A DNA stretch of 15,121 nucleotides, from the NCBI GenBank assembly GCA_035640155.1, contig DASQWR010000241.1:1-15121 (forward strand), written 5' to 3'. The position numbers and the translations under genes are program-made. Origin of the DNA: JALYQB01 sp035640155. GTDB lineage: Bacteria; Actinomycetota; Actinomycetes; Mycobacteriales; Pseudonocardiaceae. Positions 1 to 6,873 of this stretch are shown here, piece by piece (within the stretch, counting starts at the first letter, position 1; each line of letters begins with the position of its first letter). The notes under the pieces were generated by a model that did not search any database, had not been told where the DNA came from, and worked only from the letters and a program-made list of their open reading frames with translations.

Positions 1-420
1 CTGGCCACCGCGCCGTGCCGCCGCCGCCCGGCGGGACGGCACCGGCACCAGCCACCAGCAGCCGTCGCGGTCGGTGATCGGACCGAGCTGACCCGGCAGG
101 GTGAGCAGCGCCAGGGCCAGCCGCTCGCCCAACGGCTCCGCGAGCGAGCGCCGGCCCCGCTCCTTGTAAGCCAGCAGCGCCGCGCGCACCGGCCCGGCGT
201 AACGGGACAGCGCGAACGCCGGGGCAGCACTGGTCAGCTCCGGGGGGTACACCCGCATCACGGCACCGAACCGCATCGCGCATTGCGGGCACCATCCCGA
301 TCCGGGCTGGCCCGATCCAGGCTGGCCCGATCCAGGCTGGCCCCATCCAGACTGACCACAGCCCGACTGGCCACAGCCCGCGCACGGCGTGGGCAGCAGC
401 AGGTCCAGCAACGCACGCAT
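1..420 (-). CDS. comF: ComF family protein (phosphoribosyltransferase-like), C-terminus beyond window edge
   Basis: The reading frame is open from an ATG at 418-420 to the left edge, giving the first 140 residues. The N-terminus MRALLDLLLPTPCAGCG is the classic ComF opening: a hydrophobic helix followed by a zinc knuckle. The knuckle has C13-x2-C16 and C44-x2-C47. Residues 80-91 (LLAYKERGRRSL) and 124-128 (LVPVP) match the start of the ComF phosphoribosyltransferase domain; the PRPP-binding loop would lie off the window. ComF proteins are linked to DNA uptake in naturally competent bacteria, but most actinobacterial members have no proven role. Between the two Cys pairs lies a Gly/Gln/Ser/Pro pentapeptide repeat, with an extra C21, encoded by a 15-bp tandem array. 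An in-frame GTG three codons upstream is an alternative start; neither start has a strong ribosome site. A comF homologue near lpqB also occurs in mycobacteria. Confidence 0.85.
   Translation of the reverse strand, partial: MRALLDLLLPTPCAGCGQSGCGQSGWGQPGSGQPGSGQPGSGWCPQCAMRFGAVMRVYPPELTSAAPAFALSRYAGPVRAALLAYKERGRRSLAEPLGERLALALLTLPGQLGPITDRDGCWWLVPVPSRRAAAARRGGQ
299..380. repeat. 15-bp tandem repeat array within comF
   Basis: Five full 15-bp units plus a 7-bp partial unit run from 299 to 380. Units start at 299, 314, 329, 344 and 359. The 314 and 329 units are identical (gatccaggctggccc), and the others differ by one to several bases. The period is a multiple of three, so the comF frame is kept. 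On the coding strand each unit reads [C/W/S]-G-Q-[S/P]-G. The most upstream coding unit starts with the zinc-ligand codon C16, so the array seems to have grown from the zinc-knuckle sequence. Confidence 0.9.
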
Positions 421-486
421 CCCGTCCACACCCGGATGATCCCGTGGCGCCGCCGTGGCCTGGCGATCTGTGCACACCGGCCGCGG

Positions 487-504
487 CGTCCACACCGGTG
501 GACG
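487..504. other. Inverted repeat between lpqB and comF
   Basis: A 7-bp perfect stem (CGTCCAC / GTGGACG) with a 4-base loop lies in the 106-bp gap between the lpqB stop and the comF start. There is no T-run beside it. It could be an intrinsic-type hairpin of the GC-rich actinobacterial kind, an mRNA end or processing site, or a protein-binding dyad. The sequence alone does not decide. I see nothing else convincing in 421-526. Confidence 0.35.
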
Positions 505-526
505 GCCGACGGTTGTGCCCAGCCGC

Positions 527-2248
527 TCAGCCCGGGTAGAGGGGCACTGCGCCGGGGCCGATCCCACCGAGCAGCGGCTCCCAGACCTCCTGGCTGGGGG
601 AGTAGGTCCACAACCCGTTCGCATCGGAGACGATGGTCTCCCGGCCGGGGGCGGCGACCACTCCGGCGAGCGGAGCGGTGAGGTTGGTGCTGGACATCGG
701 CTGGTAGACCAGGCCGTCCACGGACATCTCCGACACCTGCGGGGCCGGCTCGGAGGAGGCCACCACGAGCCGGTCCGAGCGGGCCCAGTCCACGCTCACC
801 GTGGCCGGGATGCTTCCCGTGCGCAGCACTCGGGGCTGCCGGATGCTCACCTCGCCGGGCCTGCTCACCACGGTGGCCACCACCAGCTGCCCGCCCACGA
901 CGGCGGCGACACGCACCCCGTCCCGGGACAGCCGCAGCTCGGTGATGGGGCCGAACTCGGCCAGCTCCGCAGCGTTCACCTGATATGTCGCCGCGGGGGC
1001 TGAACCGGACAGCGCCACTCCCGCGACCGTGGTGCCGTTGATGACCGTCCAGACTTCGTCCCCGGAGGGACGCCAGGTGGGCCGGGTCATCGAGACCGCG
1101 TCGAGTGCCACCGCGGTGAGGCCCTCGCCGGTCATCCCGACCAGGAGCTGCAGCGTGCGGTCCGGCCGGGCAGTCACCGCAGCGAGCCGTTCGCCCTCCG
1201 GGCTGGAGCGGGCCGCGGTGAGCACCGTCAGCTGCCCCGATCCGGCGGGGCCGGGCAGCGGTGCCCCGTCCAGCCCGCGGAGCCGCCCGTCGTGGACGAC
1301 CAGGCCGGGCACGTCCGGCCGGGGGCCGCTGGTCGCGGTGTAGGAGGTGATGTCAGCGGCCCGCCAGTCCGGCTTGCCCGCGACGAGCGGTTCGCCGTCG
1401 GCCAGCAGCTGGAACGGGGGGCGGCGGACGAGCCCGTCGAGGGTGCTCACGATCTGGGCGGCAGCCAGCCGGCGCTCCTGTCCTCCGACCTCCCCCATCC
1501 CCGCCAGGTCGATCACGGCCCGACCGTCCGGTCCGACCAGCATGTTGGACCGGGGGCGGGCGTCGGGCGGGAACGCGGACACCACCGCGTCGGCGAGCGC
1601 CTCGGACGGGCCGGCCAGCAGGACGTCGAGTGCCCGACCGGCGAGGGCGTCGTCCGGCTGGGCCGGGACCCACCGCATGTCGGGCACCAGGGTGCCGCTG
1701 GTGGGTTCGGCGAACCACGCGCTCACCGTCACGTAGTTCTGCTGGAAGGCGGTGCTCTCCACGAGTACCCCGGGTGGCGGGTTGCTGATCCGCCACTCGC
1801 CGTCCTCCCGGACCAGGTCCAGCACCACCGAGGACAGCCCCGCGTCGGAGGTGAAGCTCCCGTCGGCGGCGAGGGTGCCGATCCGGGCCGCCCGTACCAC
1901 CACGCTGCTGCGGTCGTCACCGCGCACCGGGCCCGACTCCGGGGTGTCCGGGGAGTCCTCGATGACGGTGAGGCTGGCGTCGTCATCCCAGGACGCGGCG
2001 GCCGGCCGGGTGAGGAACGCGCGCGCCGCGGCATGCCCGTTGGCGGGCGAGCCGGTGGCCTCGATGAAGTCGCGCACGAGCCGGAACGGGCTCGCCCCTG
2101 GCGTCGGGCCCGCCGGTGGCGCCACCTGCGGGCCCGACGGCACCGACCGCAGCACCTGCACGTCCGAGCTGTCCGGCACGGTCGCGCATCCCGGGACCAG
2201 AACGGCGAGCAGCGCGACCACTGCCGGCAGCACACGTTGCGTCCTCAC
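527..2248 (-). CDS. lpqB: Lipoprotein LpqB, MtrB-associated, GerMN domain
   Basis: This 573-residue protein is the conserved actinobacterial partner of the MtrAB system. In mycobacteria and streptomycetes LpqB is a membrane-anchored lipoprotein that contacts the outside part of the MtrB sensor and affects MtrA phosphorylation and cell-wall and division phenotypes. An N-terminal signal peptide ends in the lipobox LVPGC with the lipidated cysteine at C21. A GerMN-type domain spans roughly residues 190-290. The C-terminal half (about 315-560) looks like a beta-propeller of repeated short strands. The start is GTG, overlapping the mtrB stop by 4 bp (GTGA). A GGGGAGG ribosome site at 2256-2262 sits 7 nt upstream. 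The Pro at lipobox position -2 is slightly unusual. Length and placement fit the family; identification is firm. Confidence 0.96.
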   Translation of the reverse strand: MRTQRVLPAVVALLAVLVPGCATVPDSSDVQVLRSVPSGPQVAPPAGPTPGASPFRLVRDFIEATGSPANGHAAARAFLTRPAAASWDDDASLTVIEDSPDTPESGPVRGDDRSSVVVRAARIGTLAADGSFTSDAGLSSVVLDLVREDGEWRISNPPPGVLVESTAFQQNYVTVSAWFAEPTSGTLVPDMRWVPAQPDDALAGRALDVLLAGPSEALADAVVSAFPPDARPRSNMLVGPDGRAVIDLAGMGEVGGQERRLAAAQIVSTLDGLVRRPPFQLLADGEPLVAGKPDWRAADITSYTATSGPRPDVPGLVVHDGRLRGLDGAPLPGPAGSGQLTVLTAARSSPEGERLAAVTARPDRTLQLLVGMTGEGLTAVALDAVSMTRPTWRPSGDEVWTVINGTTVAGVALSGSAPAATYQVNAAELAEFGPITELRLSRDGVRVAAVVGGQLVVATVVSRPGEVSIRQPRVLRTGSIPATVSVDWARSDRLVVASSEPAPQVSEMSVDGLVYQPMSSTNLTAPLAGVVAAPGRETIVSDANGLWTYSPSQEVWEPLLGGIGPGAVPLYPG

Positions 2249-3909
2249 CGGCTGCCCTCCCCGAAAGGCAGTGGGCTGGCCTCGAGCTCGACGTCGCGGC
2301 TACGCGGTATCGTCAACCGGAACGACGCACCACCCCCGGGTTCCCCCGCGGCCTGCAGCCAGCCCCCGTGCAGCCGGGCGTCCTCGAGGCTGATGGAGAG
2401 CCCGAGCCCGGTGCCCCCGGTGCGCCTGTTGCGGGAGGGGTCCGCGCGCCAGAAGCGGGTGAAGACCAGCTCGGTCTCTCCCGGGCGCAGCCCGACGCCG
2501 TGGTCCCGCACCAGCACCGCCACGGCGCGGGAGTCGGCGGCGAGGCTCACCCGGACCGGTGCGCCCTCGCCGTGGTCCAGCGCGTTGGCCATCAGGTTGC
2601 GCACGATCCGCTCGATCCGCCGCGGATCGATCTCGGCGAGGACCTCGGTCGGGGGTAGATCCAGCTCGACGGGACTGCCCACGCCCTCGGCCACCGCGCG
2701 CACCGATTCCACGGCCCGCTGCACCGTCGTCCGCACGTCAACGGTCTCGCCCTGCAGCTCGGCCACCCCGGCATCCAGGCGGGAGATCTCCAACAGGTCG
2801 ACCAGCAGCGCCTCGAACCGGTCGAGCTCGTGCACCAGCAGCTCCGCCGACCGGCCCAGCGCGACGCTCATCTCCGCGCGCGACTCGTGGAGCATGTCGG
2901 CGGCCATCCGCACCGTGGTGAGCGGAGTGCGCAGCTCGTGTGAGACGTCGGAGGTGAACCTGCGCTGCAGCGCTCCGAACTCCTCGAGCTGCCGGATCTG
3001 CTGCTGGATGCTGGCCGCCATCTCGTTGAACGAGGTGCCCAACCGGGCCATGTCGTCCTCGCCGGCCACCGGGATGCGCTCCTCCAGGTGCCCGTCGGCG
3101 AACCGTTCCGCCACCTCGGCCGCCTGCCGCACCGGCGCGACGACCTGACGGGTCACCAGGCTGGCGATGCCGGCGATGAGCACCAGCAGCACGAGTCCTC
3201 CCACCAGGAGGGTGGACTGCACCAGGCTGAGGGTGCGCTGCTCGGCGGTGAGCGGGAACAGCAGGTAGAGCTGCAGGCTGCGCCCGGCGCTGCTGACCGG
3301 GATCCCCACCGCGAGCATGGTCACCGCAGCAGAGTCCCGCTGCACGGTGGTGATCTCGAGGGCGAGCCCGCCCTGCTCGACCGCGGATCGCAGGGAGGCG
3401 GGCACGTCGTCCAGCGGGCCGACGCCCTGACCGGTGCCGGTCGCGCCGACGGAGCTGCCGCCGTCCACCAGGACGGGCTCGAACGCCCCCGCCGACGCGC
3501 TGGTGGCGTCCTCCTCGCCGGTGCTGGTCAAGCGGTCGATCGCGTTGGTGAGGCGGCTGGACAGCGACGCCCCGGAGGGGTCCACCGAGCTGAGCTCGTA
3601 CTCCACCACGGTCTGGCTGTTCTCCACCTGCGACACCGCGGCGTCCATCTTCGACTCCATCAGCCGACCGGCGATCTGGGTCTGCAGCACGACACCGAGG
3701 ACCAGCACCACGGTGGACGACAGCACCACCGTGCTGGTCACCACCCGCAGCTGCAGCGATCGGCGCCAAGCGGTCCCACCCCGCGCCGCCAGCTCGCGGG
3801 CCCACTCGACGGTCCGGGCGACGAGGCGTCCCCACGCGGTGCCGGGAAGCCGGGCGATGGCCCTGCCGGTCCTGCCAGCGGGTCGGGCGGTGGTCCTGCC
3901 GGTGATCAA
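2245..3909 (-). CDS. mtrB: Sensor histidine kinase MtrB
   Basis: MtrB is the membrane sensor kinase that phosphorylates MtrA. The 554 residues show a cytoplasmic Arg-rich head with the family-typical WRRSLQLRVV (48-57), TM1 about 55-77, an extracytoplasmic sensor region to about 228, TM2 about 230-252, and HAMP to about 305. The dimerisation domain carries SHELRTP with the phospho-accepting His324. The ATPase domain has N-box N438/N442, the G1 box DHGVG (469-473), the F region around RFWRADPSR, and the G2 box GGTGLGL (498-504). No catalytic residue is missing. The start is TTG, overlapping the mtrA stop (TTGA). No better start exists before TM1: the next GTG codons fall inside the membrane segment. 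No clear Shine-Dalgarno precedes the TTG, so translation probably depends on coupling to mtrA. Confidence 0.97.
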   Translation of the reverse strand: MITGRTTARPAGRTGRAIARLPGTAWGRLVARTVEWARELAARGGTAWRRSLQLRVVTSTVVLSSTVVLVLGVVLQTQIAGRLMESKMDAAVSQVENSQTVVEYELSSVDPSGASLSSRLTNAIDRLTSTGEEDATSASAGAFEPVLVDGGSSVGATGTGQGVGPLDDVPASLRSAVEQGGLALEITTVQRDSAAVTMLAVGIPVSSAGRSLQLYLLFPLTAEQRTLSLVQSTLLVGGLVLLVLIAGIASLVTRQVVAPVRQAAEVAERFADGHLEERIPVAGEDDMARLGTSFNEMAASIQQQIRQLEEFGALQRRFTSDVSHELRTPLTTVRMAADMLHESRAEMSVALGRSAELLVHELDRFEALLVDLLEISRLDAGVAELQGETVDVRTTVQRAVESVRAVAEGVGSPVELDLPPTEVLAEIDPRRIERIVRNLMANALDHGEGAPVRVSLAADSRAVAVLVRDHGVGLRPGETELVFTRFWRADPSRNRRTGGTGLGLSISLEDARLHGGWLQAAGEPGGGASFRLTIPRSRDVELEASPLPFGEGSR

Positions 3910-4592
3910 GGAGGCCCGGCCTTGTACCCCACGCCGCGGACGGTGAGCACCACCTCGGGGTGCTCCGGGTCGCGCTCCACCTTCGAGCGCAGCCGCTGCA
4001 CGTGCACGTTCACCAGGCGGGTGTCCGCAGCGTGCCGGTAGCCCCAGACCTGCTCGAGCAGCACCTCCCGGGTGAACACCTGCCGGGGCCTGCGAGCCAG
4101 TGCCACCAGGAGGTCGAACTCCAGCGGGGTGAGCGAGATCGGCTGTCCCTCGCGGGTCACCCGGTGGCCGGGCACGTCGATCGTGACGTTGTCGATGGCG
4201 AGCCGCTCGGCGGGCTCGGGCTCGGTGCGACGCAGCCGGGCCCGCACCCGCGCGACGAGCTCCTTGGGCTTGAACGGCTTGACCACGTAGTCGTCCGCAC
4301 CGGACTCGAGCCCGAGCACCACGTCGATGGTGTCGCTCTTCGCGGTCAGCATCACGATCGGCAGTCCCGACTCGGCGCGGATCGCCTTGCAGACGTCGAT
4401 GCCGTTCATCCCGGGCAGCATCAGATCCAGCAGTACCAGGTCCGGCCGCAGCTCACGCACCACCGGCAGCGCCCGGGTGCCGTCGCCGACGACCGCGGTG
4501 TCGAAACCCTCGCCGCGGAGCACGATCGTGAGCATCTCGGCAAGCGCCGGATCGTCGTCGACCACCAGAACACGAGGCTTCATGGGCACCAT
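3906..4592 (-). CDS. mtrA: Response regulator MtrA (OmpR family)
   Basis: MtrA is the DNA-binding response regulator of the MtrAB system, essential in M. tuberculosis and controlling dnaA, cell-wall hydrolase and division genes. The 228 residues form a receiver domain (about 7-120) with acidic pocket DDD at 12-14, phospho-acceptor D56 in LLDLMLPG, and the switch Lys in VKPFKPKE. An OmpR-type winged helix follows (about 130-225), ending in the family signature VRGVGYKAGPP. The sequence is nearly collinear with the mycobacterial protein. The ATG at 4590-4592 is favoured because GAGGTG at 4598-4603 lies 5 nt upstream; an ATG three codons later (4583) would be too far from it. The 55-bp gap from tmk and the 4-bp overlap with mtrB indicate a tmk-mtrA-mtrB-lpqB transcription unit. 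Confidence 0.98.
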   Translation of the reverse strand: MVPMKPRVLVVDDDPALAEMLTIVLRGEGFDTAVVGDGTRALPVVRELRPDLVLLDLMLPGMNGIDVCKAIRAESGLPIVMLTAKSDTIDVVLGLESGADDYVVKPFKPKELVARVRARLRRTEPEPAERLAIDNVTIDVPGHRVTREGQPISLTPLEFDLLVALARRPRQVFTREVLLEQVWGYRHAADTRLVNVHVQRLRSKVERDPEHPEVVLTVRGVGYKAGPP

Positions 4593-4647
4593 CGTGACAC
4601 CTCATGTGCCCGGCCCCCCGAGCCCGGCTGTGGCTGGCGCCGGTGTC

Positions 4648-5298
4648 TCACTGCAGCAGCGCGGCGAGGGCGGCGGCTTCCGCTCCGACGCCACTCGCCC
4701 GGGCGCCGTCGAGGACGTGCCACGGGGCGAGCCATCCGGCTGCGGCGAGCTCCCGGTAGACCACGGCGCACCGGGCCTGCAGGCCGGCGTCGGACTCGAA
4801 GGTGTCCTTGGCCCGGTCCGCGGCGGTGGCCGCCCGCCCGTCGGCGCGGGCGGCGGCGACGTCGGCCGGCACCTGCAGCAGCAGCTGCACGTCGGGCACC
4901 GGTACCCCGAACCGCTCGATCTCCAGGGCGCGCACCCAGGTGACGAACTCCCCGTCGGCGTCCTGGTGCAACCTGGCCGCGCCGTAGGCGGCGTTGGAGG
5001 CGACGTAGCGGTCGCACAGCACCACGTCGTGCCGCCCGGTGATCGCCCGCAGGTCGTCGGCGGCGGCGCGGCGGTCCAGCGCGAAGAGCGCCGCCATCCC
5101 GTACACCGAGGCCGCGAGGTCCCCCATCCGCCCGTACAGGGCGTCGCGGGTGAGCTCGGCGTGCACGTCGGAGTCGTAGCGGGGGAAGGCCAGCCTCGCG
5201 ACACTCGCCCCGCGACTCCGCAGCTCCGCGGCCAACCCCTCGGCCAGCGTCTGCTTGCCCGCGCCGTCGAGCCCCTCGATCACCACCAGCCGTCCCAC
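4648..5298 (-). CDS. tmk: Thymidylate kinase (dTMP kinase)
   Basis: This enzyme phosphorylates dTMP to dTDP with ATP in the cytoplasm, a required step of dTTP synthesis. The 216-residue protein has the P-loop GLDGAGKQT at 9-17, the FPRY motif at 38-41 that contacts dTMP, and the catalytic DRY (96-98) followed by VASNAAYGAARLH, as in the mycobacterial enzyme. Its length is usual for the actinobacterial family. The start is GTG 30 bp after the ahcY stop, with only a weak purine-rich stretch upstream, so translation probably relies on readthrough from ahcY. The placement directly upstream of mtrA is conserved in mycobacteria. Confidence 0.95.
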   Translation of the reverse strand: MGRLVVIEGLDGAGKQTLAEGLAAELRSRGASVARLAFPRYDSDVHAELTRDALYGRMGDLAASVYGMAALFALDRRAAADDLRAITGRHDVVLCDRYVASNAAYGAARLHQDADGEFVTWVRALEIERFGVPVPDVQLLLQVPADVAAARADGRAATAADRAKDTFESDAGLQARCAVVYRELAAAGWLAPWHVLDGARASGVGAEAAALAALLQ

Positions 5299-5328
5299 GG
5301 CGCGAGACCCGCGTTCAGCGTCCCCCGC

Positions 5329-6819
5329 TCAGTACCGGTAGTGCGGTGGCTTGAACGGCCCCTCGACGTCGACGCCGATGTACTCGGCCTGGTCCTTGGT
5401 GAGCTTGGTGAGCTTGCCGCCCAGCGCTTCGACGTGGATCCGCGCGACCTTCTCGTCGAGCACCTTGGGTAGCGTGTACACCTCGTTGTCGTACTCGTCG
5501 TGCTTGGTGTAGAGCTCGATCTGCGCGATCACCTGGTTGGAGAACGAGTTCGACATCACGAAGCTGGGGTGCCCGGTGGCGTTGCCCAGGTTCAGCAGCC
5601 GGCCCTCGGACAGCACGATGATCGAGTGTCCGTCCGGGAACGTCCACTCGTCGACCTGCGGCTTGATCTCGATGTGCCGCACGTCGGGCGCCCGCTCGAG
5701 CCCGGCCATGTCGATCTCGTTGTCGAAGTGCCCGATGTTGCCCAGGATCGCCTGGTGCTTCATCCGCTTCATGTGCTCGAGGGTGACGATGTCCTTGTTG
5801 CCGGTCGAGGTGATGACGATGTCGGCGCGGCCGATGATCTCGTCGAGGGTCTCGACGTGGTAGCCGTCCATCATGGCCTGCAGCGCGCAGATCGGGTCGG
5901 CCTCGGTGATCGTCACCCGGGCGCCCTGCCCGCGCAGCGACTCCGCGGCGCCCTTGCCCACGTCGCCGTAGCCGCAGATCACCGCGAGCTTGCCGCTGAC
6001 CATCACGTCGGTGCCGCGGAAGATGCCGTCGATCAACGAGTGCCGGATGCCGTACTTGTTGTCGAACTTGGACTTGGTGACCGAGTCGTTGACGTTGATC
6101 GCGGGAAAGAGCAGCTCCCCGGCCGCAGCGAGCTGGTAGAGCCGGTGCACCCCGGTGGTGGTCTCCTCGGTGACACCGAGGATGCCCTTCGCGACCCGGC
6201 CCCACTGCGACGGGTCCGCGTTCATCGACTCCCGGATCAACGCCAGGAACACCTTCCACTCCGCCGGGTCGTCGTCCTCGGCAGGGGGCACCACGCCGGC
6301 CTTCTCGTAGGACACCCCCTTGTGCACGAGCAACGTGGCGTCGCCGCCGTCGTCGAGGATCATGTTGGGGCCGGTGACGCCGTCGCCACGATCAGGCCAG
6401 GTGAGCATCCGCTCGGTGCACCACCAGTACTCCTCGAGCGACTCGCCCTTCCAGGCGAAGCACGGGACGCCCCCCGGCTCCTCCGGCGTGCCGTGCGGTC
6501 CCACCACCACCGCGGCGGCGGCGTGGTCCTGGGTGGAGAAGATGTTGCAGGACGCCCAGCGGACCTCCGCGCCCAGCGACAGCAGCGTCTCGATGAGCAC
6601 CGCGGTCTGGACCGTCATGTGCAGGGATCCCGAGATCCGCGCTCCCGCGAGCGGGCGCACCTCGGAGTACTCGTGGCGCAGCGCCATCAGACCCGGCATC
6701 TCGTGCTGCGCCAGGCGGATCTCCTTGCGGCCGAACTCGGCCAGTTCGAGGTCGGCGACGGCGAAGTCGATGCCGGTGCGCGTCTGCAGCTTGTCGGTGC
6801 CGGGCGCGGCCAGGGTCAT
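5329..6819 (-). CDS. ahcY: S-adenosylhomocysteine hydrolase (adenosylhomocysteinase)
   Basis: This cytoplasmic NAD-dependent enzyme splits S-adenosylhomocysteine into homocysteine and adenosine, relieving product inhibition of methyltransferases and feeding methionine recycling. At 496 residues it has the bacterial length, with an insert at about 145-195 relative to the human protein. Visible motifs are SCNIFSTQDHAAAA (90-103), the catalytic block INVNDSVTKSKFDNKYG (241-257) with Lys249 and Asp253, the NAD-binding GYGDVGKG (283-290), NIGHFDNEID (361-370), and the C-terminus KPPHYRY with Lys490 and Tyr494 at the positions that reach into the neighbouring subunit. The start is ATG with GAGGAG 9 nt upstream (6829-6834). 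The gene lies between the permease and tmk, and ahcY-tmk-mtrA order matches mycobacteria (sahH). Confidence 0.97.
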   Translation of the reverse strand: MTLAAPGTDKLQTRTGIDFAVADLELAEFGRKEIRLAQHEMPGLMALRHEYSEVRPLAGARISGSLHMTVQTAVLIETLLSLGAEVRWASCNIFSTQDHAAAAVVVGPHGTPEEPGGVPCFAWKGESLEEYWWCTERMLTWPDRGDGVTGPNMILDDGGDATLLVHKGVSYEKAGVVPPAEDDDPAEWKVFLALIRESMNADPSQWGRVAKGILGVTEETTTGVHRLYQLAAAGELLFPAINVNDSVTKSKFDNKYGIRHSLIDGIFRGTDVMVSGKLAVICGYGDVGKGAAESLRGQGARVTITEADPICALQAMMDGYHVETLDEIIGRADIVITSTGNKDIVTLEHMKRMKHQAILGNIGHFDNEIDMAGLERAPDVRHIEIKPQVDEWTFPDGHSIIVLSEGRLLNLGNATGHPSFVMSNSFSNQVIAQIELYTKHDEYDNEVYTLPKVLDEKVARIHVEALGGKLTKLTKDQAEYIGVDVEGPFKPPHYRY

Positions 6820-6873
6820 GGGAGGGCGCTCCTCGATGACGGGTCGGGGTGGCTGCCACGTCGGGAGCCACGG
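6820..6873 (-). promoter_or_regulatory. ahcY 5' leader with competing hairpins
   Basis: On the coding strand, just after the permease stop, GTGGCT (6866-6871) can pair with AGCCAC (6849-6854). The same downstream arm can instead pair with a nearer GTGGC (6855-6859), giving a tight local hairpin, so the two folds exclude each other. The Shine-Dalgarno follows in GAGGAGCGC. This nonamer equals the opening of the SAH riboswitch consensus as I remember it, but the rest of that fold has no room before the ATG. I therefore read it as a hairpin leader or weak terminator, not as a recognised riboswitch. Confidence 0.3.

Noticed and set aside
258..681. Long open frames on both strands across the comF repeat region
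   Set aside because: They overlap the comF frame and arise from the repeat and high GC; only the ComF frame has zinc-knuckle and transferase motifs.
1292..3148. A 618-codon plus-strand open frame across lpqB and mtrB
   Set aside because: Its product is low-complexity Arg/Ser/Pro with no domain, and it lies antisense to two genes with clear conserved domains.
6820..6850. A full SAH riboswitch in front of ahcY
   Set aside because: Only GAGGAGCGC matches, and the ATG follows within 9 nt, leaving no room for the rest of the fold.
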